A DNA stretch of 64,000 nt from Hydractinia symbiolongicarpus (taxonomy: Eukaryota; Cnidaria; Hydrozoa; Anthoathecata; Hydractiniidae), in assembly GCF_029227915.1 (NCBI RefSeq), contig NC_079885.1, forward strand, positions 23,685,001-23,749,000. The letters are read 5' to 3'. Both the position numbers and the translations under genes were made by a program. Every line of letters starts with the position of its first letter. The first letter of the stretch is position 1. The notes under the pieces are model-generated. The model had not been told where the DNA came from and ran no database searches. It worked only from the letters and a program-made list of their open reading frames with translations. Of this stretch, positions 11,501 to 22,432 are shown piece after piece.

Positions 11501-12444
11501 TTAGTTTCCTAGGCAACATATATCGTCAACGGCGAACGATGACTCAATATATATCCTACAGAGGCATCTTATTCATAAAAAACACGCACGGAGAAGCTTT
11601 CATTTTACGCACAGCTCTGGTTATCTCCTGCTCGAGTTAAAGTTGTGTTAGAAGTTATTCTTTTAATATTACAGAACATAAATATATCAATAGAACTCGT
11701 TTATTTTAACTCTAGCTAGCCAGTGCTTTGTTATAAACAAGGAAGCATCTTCTCCGTGTGTGTTTTAAAGCTAGGTCATATTTGTTACCATGGAAACACC
11801 GTAAAGTAAATGAAAAAAATGTATATAGTAAACATCTAAGAGGGAGAGCTTGTAGTTATTAGTTGTATATTCATTAACCTTATTAGAACCCCCTCCTTGC
11901 AATTAAAAACGTTTGATCCTCTGTCCATGACCATATTTGGAAAAACTTTTTGTATATATTCACATTCATTGAATTTTATTTCTTTTTCATCTATGTCCGA
12001 TTTTCACACGATCCGGAAATTTGCTGTCTGTCTGCCTGTCTGACCAGCACCTAATCTGAGCACAGCTAGTTTCGCCACTTCAGATATGAAGTAAAACACC
12101 GTATTGTTATTACTATATGGATATGACCTGGTTAATAAAACTTTATTTTTAATTAAGCATAAACTAGTTACCAGTCTTTTGTGTGTACTTTTCTAGAAAA
12201 GAAAAGCTAGTACCAATTGTGAGCAGTTAGTTAAATAGAAAATGGATTGTTATGTATTAGAATGAGAAATAGGGATTGAGATTGACCGTTAGTCACGCCC
12301 AAACAATATTTTACGCTTCAGTTCCTTAAATATTTTTTGTTCTGCACCTTAAGAATGCGCTATAGTTATATATATTCACCAAAAGTGACACAAACTGGAG
12401 CAACTAAGTAAATTTGAATTCTTAGTATGAGAAATTACTATAAA
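8509..12444. other. about 4 kb without a recognised gene
   Basis: AT-rich sequence. It has a TTTG tandem run near 10700 within a short frame, and an inverted-repeat pair at 11578 and 11740 listed separately. No frame shows a recognisable domain. Confidence 0.45.
11578..11766. repeat. possible 190-bp inverted-repeat element
   Basis: AAAACACGCACGGAGAAGCT on the left is mirrored imperfectly on the right by AGCATCTTCTCCGTGTGTGT followed by TTT. The arms are about 20 bp with two or three differences. It could be a MITE; no target duplication was recognised. Confidence 0.35.
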
Positions 12445-12579
12445 CTAGTCGTTAGCCCGTGGAAAATCCACGGGTTCGCTAGTCCTTTTATACCGCATTG
12501 CGTGCTTCTCGCTATTGCGCACCTAAGCTACCATTTTGTGTGAAAGACAGACAGACGTATACGGGTATTATAATATAGA
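12445..12579 (-). mobile_element. mini-Helitron (non-autonomous), 135 bp
   Basis: On the minus strand the element starts TCTATATTATAATACCCGT and ends CGACTAG between A and T. A perfect hairpin CCCGTGG ATTTT CCACGGG precedes the CTAG end. This is the cleanest copy in the window and defines the family: 5' TC, CTAG 3' end, subterminal hairpin, and an internal GTCTGTCTGTC run and CAAAATGGTA motif. Confidence 0.7.
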
Positions 12580-13373
12580 TATGTTGTAAAAAATGAGTTA
12601 GTAAATCTTTCTCAGTATTTTTCTTTGACTCTTTTTTAACAATGGTTTAAAGCATAGCTAGTTATATTAAACACACGTGAAAAACAAACAAACGAATAAA
12701 AATTCTTTATCATTACAAAGGCTTACAAAATGTGCTTACAAAAAGCACGGAATGTGTATTAATTAAACAGCATTAGAAAGTTATCTATCAAAACACTTGA
12801 AGATCAAGATCTTTATATAGGATCCTTAAAATAAGAGATTACATTACTAAACGTTCTCTTATTAATCTGAGAAACTTTTAAAAATTTTGCAATGCAAATG
12901 TTGGATTTATGCATGGGAAGATGAATTCTATTATAAAACTGCGTGGCTTTTGATAATTAGTTAAATGCTGTTAGCGAGTTTTGCTGTCGAAAGCTACTTG
13001 AAAAGCTCGTATTTTAACAAGTTTTTGTAATATTTTCACAACCTTTGAGTTAGAGACAGTGTAAACAAAAAAAAGTTAATTTAAGTTGAGTTGTTTAAAG
13101 AGATTTTCTTTATTCTGTTTTTGAACACGTAGAAACAAAAAGTTTATTAAAAAAATAAAGATATTAAAAAGAAAAGACGAATCAAAATATTTGATGAAAA
13201 GTTTTTCTTTTGTTTTTGCATATGTGTTGCCAGTCATCGAAGTGGGTTTGGCTTATAATATTATTTATTTGAGATCGTATAACTATATATGATCATTCAG
13301 ATTGCTTTCCAAAAAAAGGTTTTAGTTTGAAAAAGAAATATTGGTTATCAAGAAGTTAGCGTTGTGCAAAAAT
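12580..13373. other. upstream region of the VHL-beta gene
   Basis: AT-rich and without a recognisable coding region. It would contain the promoter if the first exon at 13374 is correct. I see no motif strong enough to call a promoter element. Confidence 0.4.
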
Positions 13374-13397
13374 ATGGCCCGAGATAGAATTCACAGT
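13374..13397 (+). CDS. candidate exon 1 of the VHL-beta gene
   Basis: ATG in an A-rich context, eight codons (MARDRIHS), then a consensus donor GTAAGT. It ends in phase 0, matching the next exon. It is very short, so chance is possible. Confidence 0.45.
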
Positions 13398-16300
13398 GTA
13401 AGTGGAAGATATTTTTATTTTTGTGTGTTTCGCCTAATAAGTCAAAAACGTTCATGCATATTTTAAACGGATGTGTTAATGTTGGTAGGAACATAGAGTT
13501 TGTGTCCTTTGGATGTCCTTCTTGGTTTGAATTGACAATTCACATGCTGATTTTTTTAACATTGCTATAAACACTGCCTAAGAATATTAAAGTATTTCCA
13601 ATCACATCTTTTTCTGTACTGAACTTTCTGGTAACGGGATTCCTGACAGCATTAGCTATAGTTGGATGTGTATACAGTAACTTTTGTCGAGATAGAGTTG
13701 ATCCAACATATCGTTAAGTAAGGACTTCTTTAAATATGTTGTAAGGGAAAGTGAGGATGATCATTTTTTCCCCGTTAGTTAGTTTTAGTTTCATTATATT
13801 TGATACAGTATTCACATTTTTGTACATGAACTGTTTTCAAAGATGATGTGAACATCTTCCTTTTCAAACGTTATTTTGAACGTAAGTTGGGTTCGAATAA
13901 AGAATTAAAAAAAAAGGCATTTTCAAAATGGCTGACAACAAAACTGGCAAAAAGTAGCGGTGAGAGAAGAAGTTGTTTCCATATTTCCAGTCAATATGGT
14001 GTCACATTTTGCCCTGAGCTTTTGGTAAAGTTATTCCACGCATTTTTTTACTGTGAAAACTCTTATTGAAGTTTTTTAAAGCCGTTCCAAAGTTTCAATT
14101 ACATACTTGAAGATTTAAAATTTATAGAGCGTTAAGTGCTTAAGTACGTTTATACTTACAACTGTGTACAAACTTAATGGTGACAATGTCGGACAGCTGT
14201 CCAAATAATGTGTACAAACTTAATGGTGACAATGTCGGACAGCTGTCCAAATAATGTGTACAACCTTCATGGTGACAATGTCGGACAGTCCAAATAATGT
14301 GTACAAACTTCATGGTGACAATGTCGGACAGTCCAAATAATGACGATATATAATAAGCATATATTGCGTGTCCATTCGTTGAATATCAACATTTATCCAG
14401 GCGAATCACAGCAATTTTAAAAATCTTTTAACCAATCAGGTACAGGTATTAAGTATAAAACAGGAGAAATTCATACTTAAAGAACTTGATTGGAAAACAA
14501 AATTTTTTTAGTTTCGTTAATTGATACCGGTGAGATATCAAGAACTATGGGTAAATTAATAACAAGTTTTATTTAGCCAAGGTATAGTAGTATTGTCTTC
14601 CCTGGAATGGGTAAATTGATATTCAAAAACAGTCTTAATCATTTTAAACTACCTTCAAGCAATTTTGGTATAATAATTAAGTTTAAAACAGAGGATATAA
14701 CGCTTAAAAGGCTTGAATAATTGAAATCGACATGAAATTGATCATAAATAGAAGCAAAACAAAATTAAAATCAGCGTAAAGTTTTTGCATATTGCTATAG
14801 ACAGTTTCATGATAAATTATACTAATATCCTACGTTTATCTAACAACGGATCCCTGCGCTATTACTTATTTATTTTTTTCACTTCACGCTGTAACATAAA
14901 CGTTTTCTTTGGAGCACGCATCCGGTTTTGAAAAGACTTTTTTTTTCAACAAATAGCTTTTCGACTGCTGGGCCGCGATTGGTGGCTGAGGAAAAGAACT
15001 ACATGATTTATATATGGTGCCGTGGAATAACCAATTCTTTTTGTTTATAAAACATGTGAAGCAATTTTATGACAGCTTAGTCGTAAGGACTAGGTTTTAA
15101 CTTATGGTGGTCCAACTGTGTGGCAGTCATTTCCCGGATATTTCCGTGACCCGTCGCCTGAGTGTTAAGAAAACTTGAGTAAAAATGTAAATTGCTCAAA
15201 ACGAGTTAGTTAGACAAAACTTTACCAATCATCTCGCTAAGATGGGCATTTTCAACTTTACAATCCTCTATCTCTATAATAATAGTCGTCGTCTGTCTCT
15301 CTCTGCACAAAATGATACCGCGTAGCGGGACATACGAAATGCGATAAATGAAGGATGGGCGATCCGGTGGATTTATCCTCGACCCACTGACTAGTCTCTA
15401 CAATAAAAGCCATCGTCTGTCTGTTTGTCTGTGTGTTACGGAAACACGAAATGCGATATATAAAGGACGAGCGACCCCGTTGACTAGTGTTTGTTGAATT
15501 TTGAGTGGGTTTTTAATAGAAGCTTTTGGAATGCTACGTATTATTAAGACGTTTATACAGTTCTTTCACAGTAACATATTGTAATAATATAGCTATGCAC
15601 TATTTCGTTGTGCCATGAAAGACTCTACCAAATGTTTTAGTGTATGTCATTTAATTTTTTAGAAATCTGATGAAAAAGAAGGTAGTCGAAGTGGTTCAAA
15701 GGTAAGTTCGCAATCTTATATTTAGCAGGCCTTCTCGTCACTCTTTATTCGAGGTGAAATGAAGTACTACATAAATTACTTTTCCCGCCATCAAAGTTTA
15801 GTTACGCGAGAACTCTTTTGAATGTTGGCTAAAAGTCTAGTAACCGTGTAAACTGACCCTTATATTGCTAACGAATTTTAATTTTTTAATAATTTTCGAT
15901 GTTTTATTAACGTGTCTTTTCCAACGAGATTTAATCTCGAGCACAAAGCCAACATAGCAAGAGCGGATCAACTGGGATGGAAGCAGGTAATGCAAAAGGA
16001 AAACTTGATTTAAAATCATAAATTTCAATAAGAGAACACATTGATTGTTTCTTATTCATCTATTTCGGTGACAAAATGGCGAATGAAACGTAGAAAAAAA
16101 CACTGGTTTACCAGACATCGCTAGTTACTACAGTATTTTTATAGTCTGTCTTGTTCATCATCGTTAAATGAGCGTGGGGTTAAAATGTTTTTTTTATTAG
16201 AACCTAGTGTAATAAAAACATTTAGCCTAAGACTTGGCCAGATAGTAAAAACACTTAACAACCTGCTGATTCTTAATACAGTTTTTAAGCTTGGAAAAAT

Positions 16301-19300
16301 GTAGTGTTGCAACGCTTTCTAGAGAATCACATAAGGTAGCAATCAGCAAATATTTGTAATGATTATTCAGTTCAAAACGGCATAGGAACAATTTTAGCCT
16401 GAATTCCTTTGATAAGTAAGTACATCTCCATTTGCAATAGCCTGTATTGTAGACCAGAAGTCACACTACTAATCAAAATAAACTGAATACAACCTTGGAG
16501 TAAAGCAAGCTTAATGCAAAAGAGAAGAGCGTGATATCCGTTTAGTTTTTTTGGAATGTAAGTAATATTACTTATATTGGCAAGGAGGAATTCCTAAACT
16601 CAAAAAGCAAGTTTGTAACCACCCAAAAAGGATGAACGCTTAATCAAACATGGGTGGTTAATTAATGAGGAGGGGACTTAAGGTGTTTTTTAGGCCATAC
16701 CTCTTATTCAAAGAAAGGGGGGATTTAATTCATGCATCGCGATAAGCAAAGAGTAAAACACAACTTTAAAATAGAAATGACTTATGGTGGTATTATTGAT
16801 GTGAGATTTTGTAATACAAGAAACATAGAGAAAGAAATGGCCACAATTATTGCGACGAAAAGATTGTCATATCTCAGGATCTGTTTTGTAGCTCTTGTTG
16901 TACAAGAATTTTATTAAATCCAGCTAAACTAATATCGGGAGAATATAAGAAAATGTTGACTAATTTAAAAACTAATGACTCTTTTATTAAAGGTCATTAT
17001 TATTAATAGTTTTTTTCATCGGCGTATCAAAGTTATTAGCTTGAACAAATGATCGAACATCAAGATGATAATACACATATAACTTTTTTATATTTTATAA
17101 CTTTTTTTCTTATCTCAGCTTTAAGGAAGTTTAGGATTTAGAGTTAGTTTTTTTGGATATCTTGCAATATGCACGGCATGTTCAAAGCAAGTAGCATCGA
17201 ATGTTTACAACAAATTTTAAATGATGATAAGAAAAAGAAGAGGCAAAAACATTGTCAGGTAACGTTTGTGGTTAGTCCTGATTACCTCAGTAAAAGTCAA
17301 CAATTAGTTAACTGAATCATTCTCTTAGAGGATACATTTATAGCGAACACCTGTCTATGGAAGACACTTCTGGAACGGATGAAATGACGCTATAGAGAGG
17401 TCTATACATTATCTCATGATAAAGTAGACAGTCTCCACTATAGTGAGGTGTCTAACCTCTGTATAAGAGCCCCTATAGCGAATACTGTTTTCCACATCCC
17501 GATGGTGTCCATTATAGAGAGGTGTTATAACGCAATTTTGTATAATATTATTTTCCGTTCTACTGACAGAAAACCTCGGCTCGGTTTTATTAGTCTTTTG
17601 ATGAGACCAAATGGCGAGTGAGACCAAAGACGATAGAAGTATGAATCTGCCTAGCGTTCAGCATGAGAATAGGATTCATATATTTGACAGTTGTCTAGCT
17701 GAGCGGTTCCTCTGTCTGCTCGGCTTTCGTAGCTTAAAGAAAATATGCGACTATATAATCTAATTAGCGCCCTGGGGAAGGTAATAGAATAGGCATTACA
17801 AGTGCAACGGGACCCTTAATCATTTTTGTCTTAAATAAATACTGTTTTTCTTATCAAAGATTTTGAATAAAAATTAATCGTTACCTGGTTGCATTAACAA
17901 ATACATTGTACAATCAAAAAAAGGGCTCGTTTGTCCCTAGTTTTAAGTTTAAAGCGGCACTTACATTTGCACCTTGTTAGTATTCTTCTTCTTTAAGTTA
18001 CTTTAAAATTTTAACGCATTCATTAATTCGTTGAATTCAATACAGCCCCGCCTGGTTACTCAGAAATTTCACTTTCCGAAATGTTTATATAACAAATTTT
18101 ACACTATCAATGCATATGAATATATGCACACTTTACGCATCAAGAAGATGATTTTTTATTTGCAAATTTTTTTTAGTTATTTCTTACTTGTTAATAAACA
18201 TGTCTTCTAAAAGTCATGCTTCACGACTAACAACAATAATTTTTGCGAATGTCTTTCGAATATCTATTATTTATTGGCATATAATTTTGACGAAACTTGA
18301 TCCATTATTCTAGCGTATAATTCTAAAAATGTTAGAATATATGCATTAAAAACGTATGTACGTTTGGTAAATCTTGAGAGTATGTTTGATTGCTTTTTGT
18401 TTACGTCCCAGATTGTTATTACTTAATGCAGCTTAAAGTATCTCTCATAAACAACTAGAGTTTAATTTTATTGATCCTAACCTAACAAACTGTGTTCGCT
18501 TGTTGTTGATTGAATCTGATATTCTAACTATGCTCCGAGTGGGGAAATCTTTTACCCTTACAATACTAAACGCATTCTGAGCAGTTCGTCACATAACATG
18601 CAAATAGTGGAATCATCAGGCTTGTCAGAATTTATTTATTTATATCAGAACGTATTTTAAACAGGAGATTTCAAAACAGTATTGAAGGAACACAAATGTT
18701 TTCACCGTGGAAGAGGTCAGGTTTAGCGACTTAGTCTGTGTCATGTTTCCCAAGAAAAGAGATACAGGAGTGAACGATGGCCATTTTTTTAAATGTTTAT
18801 TGAGTAAATATGTTTACGGTATATTTAAGTGTTTGTCAATATTTGTCCATCACAGTTTCTTGTGGCACCTTCAATATACTATTAATTGCAATATCGACCT
18901 GGTTTGTTTTAAGTATCTAGCTAGGTACCTATTTCATAATTTAGAGTACAGACAGTGGCTCAGAGCAAGATGACCAAAACGGCAACATTCAAGCAGCAAT
19001 ACCAGAACAACCTAAGAAAAAACCACAGGGTCAAAGTAAGTTTTTGTAATCTTTCTTTTCCCGCCTTTATTTAAGTGTAGTAACTTTTATAATCTTTTCA
19101 GTTTTCCCTCCTTTTTCGTTAAAAAAGAGTCTCACTTATAACTCTGTTTATCGGATCGTTAGCTGAAGATTTTAGGGATTTTAGATATAGATTATTTTTA
19201 AACTTTTGTTTTCAATTCGGAATATCATCCTTCTTTTCTATTTCCGGACAGAATGTCAGAGATTCGCTAACTCGATATTACTTTCTTCCTAGTAATGTTG

Positions 19301-21051
19301 CATTTTTTCAAACAAAATATATATTAGTTATCTGTATTTCTTTTGCAGTTCGTGCTGGACTTCGTTCGTTATATTGCGACAAGCCAGTTCGCGTAAAGTT
19401 TGTCAATCATTCTGGAAAAGAAGTTCAGTTGTATTGGATAAATTACGTTGGTGAATGTGAAAAAGCTTTCAAAATTTTGGATGGCAAGTGTGAAGTCATT
19501 GACACATATGAGACACATCCGTGGATTGCCGCGAATGCAAGGAACAAAAAAGTCCACCATGCTTTCACAATAGGAAATAACTTAGTATACTACCCTATCC
19601 TTGGTCCAAATGGCGGAAAATACACTGTTGCTGAAATACGGAAAGCACCAGGTAAATAGAATAATTAATAATGTCTCGGGGAGTTATTGTTTTTTCCCTG
19701 TAACATTTCTTGCATCTAAAAAAGAGTTGCAATACCTTTCTGAGACTTAGATGGAATTTAAATAAATGCTTTACTTTGCCTAAACCGATGTGTATTCTAA
19801 AATCAAAGTGGATTTCCGTCTTTTTTACACACGGTTTTACTTTGTTGGAAGTCTTTATTCACCTCAACACTTTTACCAAAAAGATCAACGTGAAATTCAG
19901 ACAAATTGAGTGTCATTTTGCGGGGTAGGTATAACGTAAACAGTTCAAAGCCTCCTATCGGAAACTAAAATGGTATTACTTCACTTCGAGCGAATGGAAA
20001 CTTCATTTAAAATCCGTCTTATATTGACTAATGGTATACTATTTATATTAAAATACCCGTATACCTCTGTCTGCCATGCAAAATGCTAACCGTAGCGAGA
20101 AACTGAAATGCGGTAAAAAAAGGATAGACGAACTCGGTGATTTATCTACGGGCCACAGACTAGGAACATTTGTCTGTTTTTATACATGTTTTGTTTATAA
20201 ATTGCTAAGGTACTTTGTTTTTTTAAACACTAATCACTAATGATCTACTTTATGCCAGTTGTTGACATTAATTTCTTTTTATATTAGAAAAACTAGCAGA
20301 TCTTATTTCTAAACCAAACAACATTGAAGTCATGATCAAGTTTATTAACAGAACGTCAAGACCAGCCTTTCTTGAAATGATAAACAGTGAAGGAGATAGA
20401 GAATTGAAATACACACTTGCAGCCGGTCAAAGTTGGACTGTCGCGACGCAAGAAAAGACATATTGGATTACAACGATGGACAGGGAGACAGATGAAGGTC
20501 TATTGTTGAATTACGGATGGTATTATTCGCCGGTGAAAACAAGAATGAAGAAAGAAAGATGTTATATCACAGACTGTAAGTATGTTTTGTGTCAGTGGGT
20601 ACGACTAAGCATTTACCCTTAGTTAAATGTTCTGAATAAAAAAATTGTAAAAGTTGATTTTAATTTTCGTGGGTTGAACACACTCCCGTTCATAATTTTT
20701 GGAAATTGGCAGAATTTTCACATTTCCCATAACGGAAATCAGGAAGTAGACCATACTGATTATCAGTAAGAATTATCACTGTTTGAGTTCAAGTCTGTCT
20801 GTGAACATTAAGAAGTGAACTTTAACAAGTTCAAAGTGCGTGGATCAAGTATGAAAAGGCTGTAATTGATTTTTCATGTATAAGCTCTTTGAAATTAAGC
20901 ATTTATTCCAATAATGTTATAAATTCTATTCTAAATGCTTTAAAAAACTTTGAAATAAAAATCGTGTCACATTATTCAAATAACTGGGCTTTAGCGAAAC
21001 AAGATTTCCTGTGTTTCATGCTTGCTTGTGTTTAAAATTTCAGATATATAA
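13374..21051 (+). CDS. tandem VHL beta-domain protein, six-exon gene model
   Basis: Proposed exons: 13374-13397, 15663-15701, 18945-19035, 19349-19651, 20288-20575, 21044-21051. All introns are GT-AG, all phases agree, and the sum is exactly 753 nt (250 residues plus stop). The N-terminus (MARDRIHS, then KSDEKEGSRSGSK, then STDSGSEQDDQNGNI) is charged and probably disordered. It is followed by two VHL beta sandwiches and a two-residue tail. In animals VHL uses its beta domain to bind hydroxyproline and an alpha domain to recruit elongin C; no alpha domain is seen here, so a ubiquitin-ligase role is not supported. The two domain exons are certain to be coding; the three small 5' exons are inferred from phase and splice signals. 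A polyadenylation signal candidate is at 21869. Confidence 0.7.
14163..14341 (+). repeat. minisatellite, 46/51-bp unit, about four copies
   Basis: The unit contains TGTGTACAAACTTAATGGTG and ACAATGTCGGACAGCTGTCC. The first two copies have the palindrome GGACAGCTGTCC; the later two have GGACAGTCC, a 5-bp contraction inside the palindrome. It lies in the first intron of the VHL-beta gene model. Confidence 0.85.
15271..15394 (+). mobile_element. mini-Helitron, first of a head-to-tail pair
   Basis: Starts TCTCTATAATAATAGTCGTC after an A and ends GACTAG before a T. The interior has GTCTGTCTCTC, GCACAAAATGATACCGC and GGACATACGAAATGCG, matching the family. Intronic position in the VHL-beta gene. Confidence 0.6.
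15395..15487 (+). mobile_element. mini-Helitron, second of a head-to-tail pair
   Basis: Starts immediately after the first copy's CTAG with TCTCTACAATAAAAGCCATC and ends TTGACTAG before a T. Shorter (93 bp), apparently with an internal deletion. Confidence 0.6.
15663..15701 (+). CDS. exon 2 of the VHL-beta gene
   Basis: Thirteen codons (KSDEKEGSRSGSK) between TTTTTTAG and GTAAGT, phase 0 at both ends. The hydrophilic, Ser/Lys/Glu-rich content fits a disordered N-terminal tail. Confidence 0.55.
17169..17258 (+). CDS. candidate alternative first exon for the VHL-beta gene
   Basis: ATG, then 30 codons (MHGMFKASSIECLQQILNDD followed by KKKKRQKHCQ), then CAG|GTAACG. It ends in phase 0 and could splice directly to the exon at 18945, giving a different, basic N-terminus. 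The donor is weaker than those of the main model. No independent support. Confidence 0.3.
17320..17545. repeat. degenerate repeat with recurring TATAGAGAGGT / TATAGCGAA motifs
   Basis: Motifs such as TATAGCGAACACCTGTCTAT, CGCTATAGAGAGGTCTATAC, CCCCTATAGCGAATACTGTT and CATTATAGAGAGGTGTTAT recur in both orientations within about 220 bp. It resembles an old short repetitive element. Intronic. Confidence 0.4.
18945..19035 (+). CDS. exon 3 of the VHL-beta gene
   Basis: Phase 0 entry and phase 1 exit; encodes STDSGSEQDDQNGNIQAAIP then EQPKKKPQGQ. Acidic then basic, probably a flexible linker leading into the first beta domain. The acceptor follows AATTTAG and the donor is GTAAGT. Confidence 0.65.
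19349..19651 (+). CDS. exon 4: first VHL beta domain
   Basis: Encodes RAGLRSLYCDKPVRVKFVNH and onward, containing LYWINYVGE and DTYETHPW. By alignment with human VHL, W88, H115 and W117 are kept, S111 is Thr and Y98 is Phe, so the hydroxyproline pocket is largely conserved with two conservative changes. The domain is about 85 residues, the usual beta-domain size. Acceptor TTTTGCAG, donor GTAAAT. Confidence 0.85.
20038..20163 (+). mobile_element. mini-Helitron, degraded 5' end
   Basis: Contains AAAATACCCGTATACCTCTG, CATGCAAAATGCTAACCG, GAAATGCGG and TACGGGCCACAGACTAG, the family layout, ending CTAG at 20163. The 5' TC is not clean. It lies in the intron between the two VHL domain exons. Confidence 0.55.
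20288..20575 (+). CDS. exon 5: second, divergent VHL beta domain
   Basis: Encodes EKLADLISKPNNIEVMIKFI then NRTSRPAFLEMINSEGD, ELKYTLAAGQSW, ATQEKTYW and a basic end. The start (IKFINRTSRPA) matches the VHL beta strand A-B pattern, but pocket positions differ: W88 to Met, Y98 to Lys, H115 to Thr, with W117 kept. It is probably a structural or differently binding copy produced by domain duplication, one exon per domain. Confidence 0.7.
21044..21051 (+). CDS. exon 6: terminal exon of the VHL-beta gene
   Basis: After TTTCAG the frame gives two residues and TAA. Phase 1 entry matches. The 3' UTR would run to about 21.9 kb, where AATAAA occurs at 21869. Confidence 0.6.
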
Positions 21052-22118
21052 ATCCCTTCATGGCACGTAACTATTATTGGAGATGTATCAAGACGAGATA
21101 CTAACTTCAGTCGTGTCAGTAAGGACTTGGACGTTGCAGAATAGTGTAGAATTCTCCACAACATCGAAGAGAATCCGAACTCACAATGGACGCACTTTAT
21201 TCAAAGTACCACATATTGTAACGGGATCCTAAAACTATTTTACGACTTTTATATCAGTTAATAACACTGTATTTTATGAGAGGTTGAAAAATGTCAGAGT
21301 TAAGAAATATGTAAATTAAGACTTTCACTGGTTTATAATTTGTGATTCTCTAAGTACCAGAAAAAAAATCAATAAGGCCTGAACATTCTTATACTGTTTT
21401 TAAGATTTAGATTTCAGCTCGAGTTTAAATGTCCACCCTGCCTGCAGATGAACTTAATTCTCGATATGCGCAGATACAAAGTAAACCACAGTTTAACTAC
21501 TTCAAAATTTATTAACACCGAACTTAGTTTCTACTACTTCAAATACTGCACCTTATTTAGAAAGTCGTTTGTAAACAACAGTTGAGCGGAAAATTGGATC
21601 TTAAATACACAACACAAACGAAATGCGAATTTTTAAAAGTGTAATAATAAATAGTAAAAACTGGTGACACAAAATAACACGTCGTATAAGACAAAGTTTA
21701 GAATTTAGTGTAATAAACCCAAGTAGAAGAATTTGGGCTTAAATCATAACGTTGCTTCTTTTTTAATATATGTGATTATAACTCGTCTGATTGCAGTTTT
21801 TGTTGTTGTTTTTTTCATCTTTTTGTATTTAGTGTGTTTTATTTATTAAAAATTTATAGCTAAAATGAAATAAATTATGTAATTGTATTGCTTTTTTTAT
21901 TTAGTCACCTAAAACCTTACTCAAAACATATTTAGATAGCATGGCAAATGTCAAAGATAATTGGTTATGATATAGCTTATTTCTATACAAAATTTACAAA
22001 ATCGAGACGTCTCGATGTTGATTTGTTTATTGTAGCATGTTCATGTTTATTGTAACATATCTAAAAAGTACATATACACAAATGAGGAGTCAAAGCGACG
22101 AGGAGACTTTTTACAAGT

Positions 22119-22432
22119 GGCTCAACACATCCAGTTGCTCCACACACAGCAAGTAGCTTAACGCACAACTAGTTGCTCCACACACAACTAGTTGCTCCAC
22201 ACACAACTAGTTGCTCCACACACAACCAGTTGACCCACACACAACTAGTCGCTCAACACATAACTAGTTGCCCATTACACAAATAGTTGCTCCACACACA
22301 ACTAGTTGATCCACACACAACTAGTCGCTCAACGCACAACTAGTTGATCTCCACACACAGCCTGTCGCTCAGTACACAACCAGTCCCTCCACACACAGCT
22401 AGTCGCTCCACAGCCAACTAGTCGCTCCACAC
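22119..22432 (+). repeat. minisatellite, about 19-20 bp unit with CAACTAGTTG
   Basis: Roughly sixteen variant copies of CACACACAACTAGTTGCTCC. The palindrome CAACTAGTTG is in most units, with variants CTAGTCGCTC and CCAGTTGACC. It lies just downstream of the VHL-beta gene's likely 3' end. Confidence 0.85.

Noticed and set aside
14163-14341. possible CRISPR array
   Set aside because: Repeats are contiguous without unique spacers, and the genome is eukaryotic; this is a minisatellite. The same holds for 22119-22432.
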